A stretch of DNA of 5,851 nt, taken from NCBI GenBank assembly GCA_019247135.1, contig JAFAPL010000195.1, positions 1-5,851 of the forward strand, written 5' to 3'. The notes beneath the pieces are model-generated. The model made no database searches. It was not told the DNA's origin and saw only the letters and a program-made list of their open reading frames with translations. This DNA is from Chloroflexota bacterium. Lineage in GTDB: Bacteria; Chloroflexota; UBA6077; CF-72. Shown one piece after another: positions 1 through 5,364 of the stretch (its first letter is position 1; each line of letters opens with the position of its first letter). Position numbers and translations under genes: made by a program.

Positions 1-304
1 ATCCGGTGGTTGGGATCTCGCGCTTCGGGTCCCCACCGACAGGGGCCTTTGGGCGCCAGCCGAGTGGTCTTGAGCGCACCGTCCTCGGCATCCAGTACGC
101 AGCAGCCTGACTAAGTGGCCCCGTTACCGATCCGCCAGGCGGAGACCGACACGAGGTACGCGGAGATTAGGCCGCGTAGGCGAGCTGACTTGCGACAGCC
201 CGATTGTTGTTGCCAGTTACGGCTTGCCAGCGGATTTACGAGGGAGCCGGCGTCCTCGACCTGCAATCTACGAGTCTTCCCCTCTGTCGAATCCAATCAC
301 CCCC
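1..304 (-). ncRNA. ssrA: tmRNA (transfer-messenger RNA), 5' part, 3' end outside window
   Basis: tmRNA rescues ribosomes stalled on broken mRNA: it acts first as an alanyl-tRNA mimic, then as a template for a degradation tag. On the minus strand the RNA begins at about 304 with GGGGGTGATTGGATTCGACA, the hallmark 5' end of one-piece tmRNA (half of the acceptor stem, the D-loop analogue, then ATTCGAC). A pseudoknot-1 stem follows, CGAGG (258-254) pairing with CCTCG (243-239), then the conserved GTAAA. Next comes the tag frame (214-167), then the downstream pseudoknot region. The 3' T-arm and the acceptor half ending in CCA are not seen. Since tmRNAs usually run about 350-400 nt, they should lie just beyond base 1. 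The neighbour smpB is upstream on the same strand, a common pairing. The identification is firm; the exact mature 5' base is inferred from the G run. Confidence 0.93.
167..214 (-). other. tmRNA tag-peptide reading frame (GNNNRAVASQLAYAA)
   Basis: Inside the tmRNA, the frame resuming at GGC (214-212) encodes GNNNRAVASQLAYAA and ends at TAA (169-167). The resume codon is chosen because an A stands at -4 (AACT before GGC), because Asn codons follow as in many tags, and because this frame ends in small hydrophobic residues directly before a stop. The overlapping GCA frame runs on without a nearby stop. The final YAA differs from the common LAA or VAA ending that ClpXP recognises. Confidence 0.82.
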
Positions 305-323
305 AGGAAAATTATGACACTCC

Positions 324-351
324 ATTATACACGTGCCCGCGTCTCGAACAA
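324..351 (-). promoter_or_regulatory. Probable ssrA promoter (TTGTTC-16-TATAAT)
   Basis: Between the smpB stop codon and the tmRNA 5' end, the minus strand has a perfect -10 box TATAAT (329-324) preceded at 16 bp by TTGTTC (351-346). The predicted start at about 317 would give a leader of about 13 nt for RNase P to remove. A second -10-like CATAAT (317-312) lies exactly 7 nt before the G run but has no -35 partner. This suggests that ssrA is transcribed independently of smpB. Confidence 0.7.
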
Positions 352-356
352 GCGTT

Positions 357-872
357 TCAGCGAGCGTACGCCTCCTTGATCGTCCGCTCGATCTCGCGCT
401 TGGCGTCGCGCTCGGCAATCGCCGCCCGCTTGTCGTACTGCCGCTTGCCTTTGGCGAGCGCCAGCTCGAGCTTCAGCTTGCCGCGTTTGTCGTACAGCCG
501 CAGCGGCACGAGCGTATTGCCACTTTCTTTTGCCTTCGTCGCCAGGCGCCCGATCTCGCGCGTGTGCAGCAAGAGTTTGCGCGGCCGCCGCGGCTCGTGG
601 TTCCAGCGATTGCCCTGATCGAAGGGCGAGATGTGCGCGTTCCACAGCCAGATCTCACCCTTGTCCTCGCGCGCATACGCCTCGCGCAGATTGACATGGC
701 CCGCGCGGATCGACTTCACCTCGGTGCCGTGCAATGCCAGTCCGGCTTCGACGGTCTCGAGGATGTGGTAGTCGTGCAGCGCCTGCCGATTGGTGACCAG
801 CGTCGTCTCGCGCGGCTCGTGTGAGCCACCCGTCGACGGCTTGTGTGGTGCTTTTTGGGTCGCCCTGGCCAT
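357..872 (-). CDS. smpB: SsrA-binding protein SmpB
   Basis: SmpB binds the tRNA-like domain of tmRNA and places its C-terminal tail in the empty mRNA channel of a stalled ribosome, so that tmRNA can enter the A site. The family signature is continuous: TNRQALHDYHILETVEAG, then GTEVKSIRAG, then NAHISPFDQGNRWNHEP, then RRPRKLLLHTREI, and a basic C-terminal tail ending TIKEAYAR. The start is set at ATG 872 (MARATQKAP..., 171 residues), close to the usual 150-165. An in-frame ATG at 902 would add ten residues. Neither start has a convincing Shine-Dalgarno, so the choice is uncertain. Even from 872 there is a basic, Pro/Ser-rich stretch of about 28 residues before TNR, longer than typical. The gene directly precedes ssrA on the same strand and is divergent from the MarR-GNAT gene, with 91 nt between the starts. 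Confidence 0.95.
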   Translation of the reverse strand: MARATQKAPHKPSTGGSHEPRETTLVTNRQALHDYHILETVEAGLALHGTEVKSIRAGHVNLREAYAREDKGEIWLWNAHISPFDQGNRWNHEPRRPRKLLLHTREIGRLATKAKESGNTLVPLRLYDKRGKLKLELALAKGKRQYDKRAAIAERDAKREIERTIKEAYAR

Positions 873-918
873 GGTCCGAGAAAGACCAACTGTACCGAAC
901 ATCGCACACCATCGCAGC

Positions 919-955
919 AGTTGACGCAGTCAACTAATTTATTGACAATGGCAAC
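919..955. promoter_or_regulatory. Two inverted-repeat operator-like sites, probably for the MarR-GNAT protein
   Basis: Site 1 (919-935) is a perfect inverted repeat, AGTTGAC-GCA-GTCAACT, with 7-bp arms. Site 2 (941-955) is an imperfect version, ATTGAC-AAT-GGCAAC, matching site 1 at 10 of 15 positions. Equivalent bases are 21 bp apart, two helical turns, so two dimers could bind the same face of the DNA. MarR proteins commonly bind such short palindromes in their own promoters. That this regulator binds here is inferred from its position. Confidence 0.6.
921..949 (+). promoter_or_regulatory. Probable promoter of the MarR-GNAT gene (TTGACG-17-GACAAT)
   Basis: TTGACG (921-926) is followed after 17 bp by GACAAT (944-949), 4 of 6 to the consensus. 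A start near 956 would leave only about 8 nt before the ATG at 964, and no Shine-Dalgarno is visible, so the message may be leaderless or nearly so. Both boxes overlap the inverted repeats, which would make repressor binding and polymerase binding mutually exclusive. Confidence 0.45.
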
Positions 956-963
956 TATCTGCC

Positions 964-1914
964 ATGACCCAGGTCGCCGACCCACAGCTCGACGAGCGCG
1001 TCGCCGAGGTGCGCCACTTCAATCGCTTCTACACGCGCCTGATCGGCCTGCTCCAGGATGGCTATCTCCATAGCTCCTATTCCCTGACTGAGGTGCGGGT
1101 CCTGTATGAGCTCGCCCACCACCAGCGCACCACCGCCGCCGAGCTGGCGCGCTGGCTGGACCTCGACCCCGGCTACCTCAGCCGCATGCTTGGCACCTTC
1201 CTCAAGCATGGCCTGCTCGAACGGACCCCGGCCCACGACGACCGGCGTCAGGTCTGGTTGTCCCTCAGCTCACGGGGGCGCGAAGTCTTCGCCCCGCTCG
1301 ATGCTGCTTCGGCCGACCAGATCAGCAAGCTCCTCCAGGGCATGCGTGAGTCCGACCAGCAGCGCCTGGTCGCCGCCATGCACACGCTCGAAGCGACGCT
1401 CGGCGAGCGGCCGCCCACGCCCGATGCCTACGTCCTGCGCCAGCACCAACCTGGCGACATGGGCTGGGTCGTCCAGCGGCACGGGGTGCTGTACGCGCGC
1501 GAGTATGGGTTCGACGAACGTTTCGAAGCGCTCGTCGCGAGCATCGTCGCGAAGTTCATCGACCACCTCGACCCACAACGCGAGCGTTGCTGGATTGCTG
1601 AACGCGATGGTGAGCAGATCGGCTGCGTCTTTCTGGTGAAAGCCTCGGAAAAGATCGGCAAGCTACGCCTGTTCCTGGTCGAACCGGAGGCCCGCGGCCT
1701 CGGCGTCGGCACGCGCCTGGTCGACGAATGCCTGCGCTTTGCGCGCCAGGCGGGCTACGAAAAGGTGCGGCTGTGGACCCAGTCGAACCTGCTCGCCGCG
1801 CGTCGGATCTACGAGCGAGCTGGCTTTCGATGCATCAAAGCCGAGCCGCACCACAGCTGGGGTCAGGACCTCGTTTCCGAGACTTGGGAGCTCGGCTTCG
1901 GACGAATGGGCTAG
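964..1914 (+). CDS. MarR-family regulator fused to GNAT N-acetyltransferase
   Basis: A 316-residue two-domain protein. Residues about 10-145 form a MarR winged-helix domain: a helical start (FNRFYTRLIGLL), a helix-turn-helix around 57-83 (TAAELARWLDLDPGYLSRML) and a wing at 92-102 (DDRRQVWLSLS). After a Pro-rich linker near 149-153, residues about 157-314 form a GNAT domain with acetyl-CoA-binding motif A (LFLVEPEARGLGVGTRL, 236-252; the RGLGVG loop) and the late motif RRIYERAGF (280-288). This MarR-GNAT arrangement is a known fusion family. The acetylated substrate cannot be told from sequence. The ATG at 964 is the only sensible start; no Shine-Dalgarno precedes it. The gene is divergent from smpB and its promoter carries two palindromes, so autoregulation is likely. 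It ends 81 nt before the WXG100 genes, and whether it is co-transcribed with them is unclear. Confidence 0.92.
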   Translation: MTQVADPQLDERVAEVRHFNRFYTRLIGLLQDGYLHSSYSLTEVRVLYELAHHQRTTAAELARWLDLDPGYLSRMLGTFLKHGLLERTPAHDDRRQVWLSLSSRGREVFAPLDAASADQISKLLQGMRESDQQRLVAAMHTLEATLGERPPTPDAYVLRQHQPGDMGWVVQRHGVLYAREYGFDERFEALVASIVAKFIDHLDPQRERCWIAERDGEQIGCVFLVKASEKIGKLRLFLVEPEARGLGVGTRLVDECLRFARQAGYEKVRLWTQSNLLAARRIYERAGFRCIKAEPHHSWGQDLVSETWELGFGRMG

Positions 1915-1946
1915 AATCAGCCGCGTAAATTTGTACGCTGCGGCGT

Positions 1947-1965
1947 GCCTCTCATCTGGAGAGGC
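1947..1965 (+). other. Stem-loop in the leader of the WXG100 cluster
   Basis: GCCTCTC (1947-1953) and GAGAGGC (1959-1965) form a perfect 7-bp stem around the loop ATCTG, between the MarR-GNAT stop and the first WXG100 start. No T run follows, so it is not a classic Rho-independent terminator. It could be a weak terminator, an mRNA-stabilising 5' hairpin, or chance. Confidence 0.35.
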
Positions 1966-1995
1966 TGGCGCACATTTGGGAGGCTACGAATCGAA

Positions 1996-2271
1996 ATGGT
2001 AATGAGTGGCGATCGGCAACAGATGACGATCCCCGCCATGCAAAAGCTGGCGCAGGATTACCGCAGGAACGCCCAACAATGCCAGGACATTGCCAACTTC
2101 CTCAAGAGCCCGCTTGCGACGATGTTCTGGCAGAGCCAGGCGGCCACCTCCTTCCGTGACAACATCAACGAGTACACCCGCGTGCTCAACAATTTCCAGG
2201 AGGCCTTTACCGGTCTCAGCACCGACGTGGACGCGCGCTGGCGCGCGCTCGAAGCTTCGGGCAACCGCTAG
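1996..2271 (+). CDS. WXG100-family protein 1 (WQS variant)
   Basis: A 91-residue protein of the size and fold expected for WXG100/ESAT-6-like proteins: helix, short turn, helix, no signal peptide and no membrane segment. The turn motif is FWQSQAATSF (W45-Q46-S47), so Ser replaces the Gly of WXG. Helix 1 (about 12-38) is Gln/Arg-rich; helix 2 runs from about 50 to 86. Near the C terminus W82-R-A-L-E86 resembles the YxxxD/E export signal, with Trp for Tyr. The start is uncertain: ATG 1996 lies 12 nt after GGGAGG (1978-1983), slightly far, and ATG 2002 or 2023 are in frame. An upstream ATG at 1945 is disfavoured because its extra residues do not look like the family. It is first of three tandem WXG100-type genes, 20 nt before the next. 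Such proteins usually form dimers exported by type VII/ESX systems; no such machinery is in the window. Confidence 0.82.
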   Translation: MVMSGDRQQMTIPAMQKLAQDYRRNAQQCQDIANFLKSPLATMFWQSQAATSFRDNINEYTRVLNNFQEAFTGLSTDVDARWRALEASGNR

Positions 2272-2291
2272 GTCGGCGAGGTCGGCCTCCG

Positions 2292-2615
2292 ATGGTGAGC
2301 ATGCCCGGGCTGGGCGATGCCGACGCATGCGACCGCGCAGCGGGCGACTGTGATCGCGCGGCTCAGCAACTGGACGGACCGATTCAGTCGCTGTCCAGTG
2401 TCCGCGGCACTGTGAGCTCAGGCTGGCAAGGCACGGCGGCCGACTCGCTCGGACAGTCCGTCCAGGACCGTCAGAAGACGTTGCGCCAGGCGCAGACTGA
2501 TCTGCGCGGCGCCGCCTCGAGCCTGCGCGCGGCCGCGAGCCAGATCCGCGACGCCTATCGCGCCCAGCAACAACGGCAGGCACAGCAGCGTTCGTCAGCT
2601 GCCCTGTCGCACTGA
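2292..2615 (+). CDS. WXG100-family protein 2 (canonical WQG)
   Basis: A 107-residue helical hairpin protein with the canonical motif GWQGTAADSL (W45-Q46-G47) between two amphipathic helices (about 10-40 and 48-88). The C-terminal tail is Gln/Arg/Ser-rich (QQQRQAQQRSSAALSH) and probably disordered. Helix 1 carries two cysteines seven residues apart (C13, C20), unusual for the family and possibly on one face. No clear YxxxD/E signal: Y89 is followed by RAQQ. The ATG at 2292 follows GAGG (2278-2281) by 10 nt; an in-frame ATG three codons later is possible. With 20 nt before it and 23 nt after it, the gene sits in the middle of a likely operon and may pair with protein 1 or 3 as a heterodimer, as EsxA/EsxB do; the pairing is inference. 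Confidence 0.82.
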   Translation: MVSMPGLGDADACDRAAGDCDRAAQQLDGPIQSLSSVRGTVSSGWQGTAADSLGQSVQDRQKTLRQAQTDLRGAASSLRAAASQIRDAYRAQQQRQAQQRSSAALSH

Positions 2616-2638
2616 TCACGAAGGAGAACACATCCAAC

Positions 2639-2914
2639 ATGCCACAGATTCGAATGAGCGAAAGCGAGCTGCGCGACCTCAGCAGCAAGGTCCAGAAGCA
2701 GCAGCAGAACGTGTCGGACGTCACTCGGGCGGGGCAAACCGCGGTCAGCCAGGCCGGCTCGGAATGGCAGAGCTCGGCGTTCGAAACGTTCAAGGCACGC
2801 TGGCAGCAGGACAAGGGCGTATTTGATCGACTCGCGGCGGACCTCTCGGACTGGACCCGCAAGTTGAACGAGCACTCCACCGTCGCCGCGCGCGTCAATC
2901 GCCCCTTCAGGTAG
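2639..2914 (+). CDS. WXG100-family protein 3 (WQS variant)
   Basis: A 91-residue protein with the typical WXG100 opening (MPQIRMSESELRDLSSKVQK), a first helix to about residue 38, the turn motif EWQSSAFETF (W43-Q44-S45, Ser for Gly) and a second helix to about residue 80. No signal peptide, no membrane segment and no obvious YxxxD/E signal. It has the best ribosome-binding site of the cluster, AAGGAGA (2621-2627), 11 nt before the ATG, so it may be the most strongly translated. The motif aligns with protein 1 (WQSxAxxxF), suggesting that 1 and 3 are duplicates or related partners. It ends the cluster; the next gene is convergent. Function beyond family membership cannot be read from the sequence. 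Confidence 0.87.
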   Translation: MPQIRMSESELRDLSSKVQKQQQNVSDVTRAGQTAVSQAGSEWQSSAFETFKARWQQDKGVFDRLAADLSDWTRKLNEHSTVAARVNRPFR

Positions 2915-2963
2915 TTCGTCTCACAGCCCTCTGCGCTGAGCACCGCAGCGGCCTAGTAACAGC

Positions 2964-2991
2964 GGGCACAAGCCCTTCACAGGGGGTCTTG
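2964..2991. terminator. Possible weak terminator hairpin between convergent genes
   Basis: In the 88-nt convergent gap, CAAGCCC (2969-2975) can pair with GGG-t-CTTG (2984-2991, one bulged T). A competing small hairpin, GGGC-ACAA-GCCC, occupies 2964-2975. There is no T run on either strand, so this is only a candidate for ending the WXG100 transcript and the opposing recombinase transcript. Confidence 0.22.
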
Positions 2992-3002
2992 CACCTGCGG
3001 CA

Positions 3003-4034
3003 CTAGTGCGAGGGTCGCTCGCGGCGTGAGAGCTCGGCCGCGAGCTCCTCAGCTGTCGCGCTGTAGCGATCGAACGCTTCACGCAAGTGCTCGACCTGGT
3101 AGTGCGCGTAGATGCGTTTGGTCGTGTCCGGCGAGGCGTGCCCCAGAATGTCCTGCACTTCGGACAGGCTCGCCCCGCGATTGAGCAACGTGCTTGCCTT
3201 GGCGTGTCGAAAATGATGCGTCGTCGCCACGACGCCGGCCGCCGCCGCGTACTGCTTGACGATCTTCCAGACCGACTGTGGCGATAGCCGCCAGCGTTCG
3301 CCTCCGTGGCCGGCGCTCCGTCCGCGACGGTTGTCGTGGCGGAGAAAGAGCGGCGAGAGCGTGTCCCCGCGTGCCGCGAGGTACTCACGCATCGCCTCAG
3401 ACGTCAACGAGTCGAAAAAGACGACGCGCTCTTTTTCGCCCTTGCCCGTGATGAGCGCGCGGTCGGCAACGCCATCCTGCACGTCGAGGCGGTTCAGACG
3501 AGCGACCTCCTCGCGCCGCATGCCCGTCGTGAAGAGGGTCAAAATCAGGGCGCGGTCGCGCAAAACTTCGAGTCGTCGCACGCCACGCCGCTCGGTCGGT
3601 GGCGGCACAGGCAGCGACAGAACATGCGTGACCAGCAGCGGCAAGCGCTGGTCGATACGCGGTGTCTTGTACCCCCCGCGGCCCATGACCTCGCTCACGT
3701 TCTCGCGCATTTGCTCATACGTCACGCCCGGCGGGAGCAAGCCCCGTCGCGCGATGTAGCGGACGAACGCGCGCAGCCCCGCGGCGTGCGTACCCACCGT
3801 CGCCCGCCGCTCGCGACCGTGCTGGCGGACGAGCCACGTGTAGAACTCCTCGAGCAGGTTCGGGCCCAGCGATTCGGGCTGCCAGCGTTCGAGTCGCTGC
3901 TTGCTCGCCAGGAACGTACGAAAGTGGACCAGGCCCGTCCTGTACGTGCTGTACGTCCGCGGTGATTTTCCGACCAGTGAGCTGAGGAATGCGTCTACGA
4001 GCTCGTCATAGCGGTCCGCGCCGGACTGCTCCAC
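3003..4034 (-). CDS. Tyrosine recombinase/integrase (XerC/D-like)
   Basis: A DNA-cutting and rejoining enzyme of the phage-integrase family, 343 residues from a GTG start at 4034. Residues about 8-100 form the SAM-like core-binding domain (SPRTYSTYRTGLVHFRTFLASK). The catalytic domain spans about 125-325 and every active-site residue is visible: R173 (TTGMRREEVARL), K198 (ITGKGEKERVV), H273 and R276 (HHFRHAKAS), H299 (LGHAS) and nucleophile Y309 (TTKRIYAHY). It is somewhat longer than XerC/D (about 300), with extra residues at 140-155 and an Arg/Gly-rich insert at 232-248. The start has no strong Shine-Dalgarno, and no other Met occurs before residue 109. It is 46 nt downstream of the LarA-like gene on the same strand. 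It could be a housekeeping-like Xer paralogue or the integrase of a mobile element; no att core, tRNA or excisionase is seen nearby. Confidence 0.93.
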   Translation of the reverse strand: MEQSGADRYDELVDAFLSSLVGKSPRTYSTYRTGLVHFRTFLASKQRLERWQPESLGPNLLEEFYTWLVRQHGRERRATVGTHAAGLRAFVRYIARRGLLPPGVTYEQMRENVSEVMGRGGYKTPRIDQRLPLLVTHVLSLPVPPPTERRGVRRLEVLRDRALILTLFTTGMRREEVARLNRLDVQDGVADRALITGKGEKERVVFFDSLTSEAMREYLAARGDTLSPLFLRHDNRRGRSAGHGGERWRLSPQSVWKIVKQYAAAAGVVATTHHFRHAKASTLLNRGASLSEVQDILGHASPDTTKRIYAHYQVEHLREAFDRYSATAEELAAELSRRERPSH

Positions 4035-4055
4035 CTCGTAGATGCTATGGAGCGC

Positions 4056-4072
4056 CGCCGCCGCTGGCGGCG
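4056..4072. repeat. GC-only stem-loop between LarA-like gene and recombinase
   Basis: A perfect 7-bp inverted repeat, CGCCGCC (4056-4062) and GGCGGCG (4066-4072), around a 3-nt loop, lies in the 46-nt gap upstream of the recombinase start. In the direction of transcription (minus) no T run follows, so it is not a standard terminator. It could partly end or stabilise the upstream message, or hinder translation of the downstream gene. Confidence 0.35.
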
Positions 4073-4080
4073 ATTTCGCG

Positions 4081-5364
4081 CTACATACTCGCCACGTGCG
4101 CCATTGGCCGCGGACTGCTCACAATCTCGAGGCGGCCGTCGGCTGAAAACGCCAGATCCTCGACCGGACCCGCCACCGACAGGCGCGGCGACCGCGAGAC
4201 TTCCTCAGACAGGGCCTCGCTGACCCACAGCTCGTCCAGCTCCAGTGTGTTCCGCACGACCGCGATTCGGGCATCGGCGCTGTGGCCGACCGAATGCAGC
4301 GCAACTTCCATGGCCTGACGGTCGGACTCGAGCGCGGGCGGAATCTTGATCGCCGCCAGTGCGTTGGCCGTGAGCCCGTTCATGTACATCTTCTGCCGAT
4401 CCAGCTTTCCCAGCAGGCGCTCGGTCGTGAAGTCGGCGATACCGACGCCCAGGCCGTTGCCGTCCGACTCTTCGGTGATGTCCAGGACGGCGATGCGCTC
4501 GAAGTTCGGCACCGGCTCGCCGCCGATGCGTCGCCACATGCCGACCACGTTGTAGTCCATGCCGCTGCCCGACAGATTCTTGCCCAGCCAACCAACCACC
4601 AGCAGGTGCAGGTGATCGAATGGAACACGCGGCAGAAACTCGTTGGCGGCGCGCAGCAGCTCGCGATCGGCGCTCAGAAAATCCTGTGGCCTCACGCCGC
4701 GCACGATGGCGAGCTCGTGCGCCGCGTTCTCGACGAGCGCCACGCCAGCCACGACGTTGGCGCGTTCCAGCGACAACGCCGCCGCCGCGGGAATCGTCTC
4801 GCGCAGCCCGTGCGCGTGGGCCTGCTCGGCGCCTGCCTGCTTTCCCAGCCCGATCGCGGTCATCTTGCACAGGCCGCTCTCGATCTCGCCTCGGAAGGCG
4901 GTGTGCGCCTTCACACGATTGACCACGACCGTTGCGTCGGCGCCCGCGGCGTTGGCGTCGAAGTGCACACCCGCGCCACTCGGTAATTGGCCGAGTTGCA
5001 CCGTGTCCATCGTGGCCCGTATGGGTGCCCCGACACTCTGCTCGGTGATGCCGTACTCGGCCAGCACGTGCCGCTGGCCCTCTGGAGTGGCGCCGCCGTG
5101 GCTGCCCATGGCCGGCACGACGAACGGCTCGCAGCCAAGCGCACGCACGTAGTCAACGACCGAACGTACGACGATCGGAATGGAGGCAATGCCACGGCTG
5201 CCCGCGGTGATCGCGACGGATGCGCCTGGAGGTAGTCGCTCCGCCAGGCCGGCCGCGTCGAGCGCCTCACGCACGGCGGCGGGTACGTCCGGAACGCGGT
5301 CGGTTGGAAGCGCCTGGTGGACCCTGAAGAAGCGCGGCAGCGGCAGCGTGGGATAAGCGATCAC
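4081..5364 (-). CDS. LarA-like (DUF2088, lactate racemase N-terminal domain) protein
   Basis: A soluble 427-residue protein from a GTG start at 5364. It resembles the DUF2088/lactate-racemase-domain family, related to the nickel-pincer racemase LarA. Recognisable pieces are ITAGSRGIASIP (52-63), PAMGSHGGATPEGQRHV (84-100), NRVKAHTAFRGEIESGLCK (149-167), AIGLGKQAGA (170-179) and GKNLSGSGMDYNVVG (261-275). Lys and His in the third block are candidate cofactor or substrate ligands by analogy with LarA; that is inference. No LarB/C/E cofactor genes are in view, so racemase activity should not be assumed. The reading frame stays open upstream to an ATG at 5565, but those 67 residues look unlike the family, overlap the divergent reductase start, and are rejected. 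The GTG follows a -10-like TACACT by 6 nt and has no well-placed Shine-Dalgarno (GGAGAAGGG is about 17 nt away), so a leaderless start is possible. Confidence 0.75.
   Translation of the reverse strand: MIAYPTLPLPRFFRVHQALPTDRVPDVPAAVREALDAAGLAERLPPGASVAITAGSRGIASIPIVVRSVVDYVRALGCEPFVVPAMGSHGGATPEGQRHVLAEYGITEQSVGAPIRATMDTVQLGQLPSGAGVHFDANAAGADATVVVNRVKAHTAFRGEIESGLCKMTAIGLGKQAGAEQAHAHGLRETIPAAAALSLERANVVAGVALVENAAHELAIVRGVRPQDFLSADRELLRAANEFLPRVPFDHLHLLVVGWLGKNLSGSGMDYNVVGMWRRIGGEPVPNFERIAVLDITEESDGNGLGVGIADFTTERLLGKLDRQKMYMNGLTANALAAIKIPPALESDRQAMEVALHSVGHSADARIAVVRNTLELDELWVSEALSEEVSRSPRLSVAGPVEDLAFSADGRLEIVSSPRPMAHVASM

Noticed and set aside
111..618. Open frames on both strands over the left end (61 and 167 residues)
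   Set aside because: They lie within the tmRNA gene or antisense to smpB and show no protein-family features.
1984..2943. Long minus-strand open frame (319 residues) antisense to all three WXG100 genes
   Set aside because: A shadow frame in GC-rich DNA. Its composition is Arg/Ser/Cys-rich without recognisable motifs, whereas the plus-strand genes show WXG motifs and ribosome-binding sites.
3306..3965. Plus-strand open frame (219 residues) opposite the recombinase
   Set aside because: Antisense shadow of a gene with a complete set of catalytic residues.
1..4034. Idea that ssrA is the attachment site of an element carrying the recombinase
   Set aside because: tmRNA genes are common integration sites, but the 3' end that would serve as att points away from the recombinase and is outside the window. 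smpB and the MarR-GNAT gene lie between, and no repeated tmRNA 3' end is seen.
4282..4986. Plus-strand open frame (234 residues) opposite the LarA-like gene
   Set aside because: His/Arg/Gln-rich shadow frame with no family motif and no ribosome-binding site.
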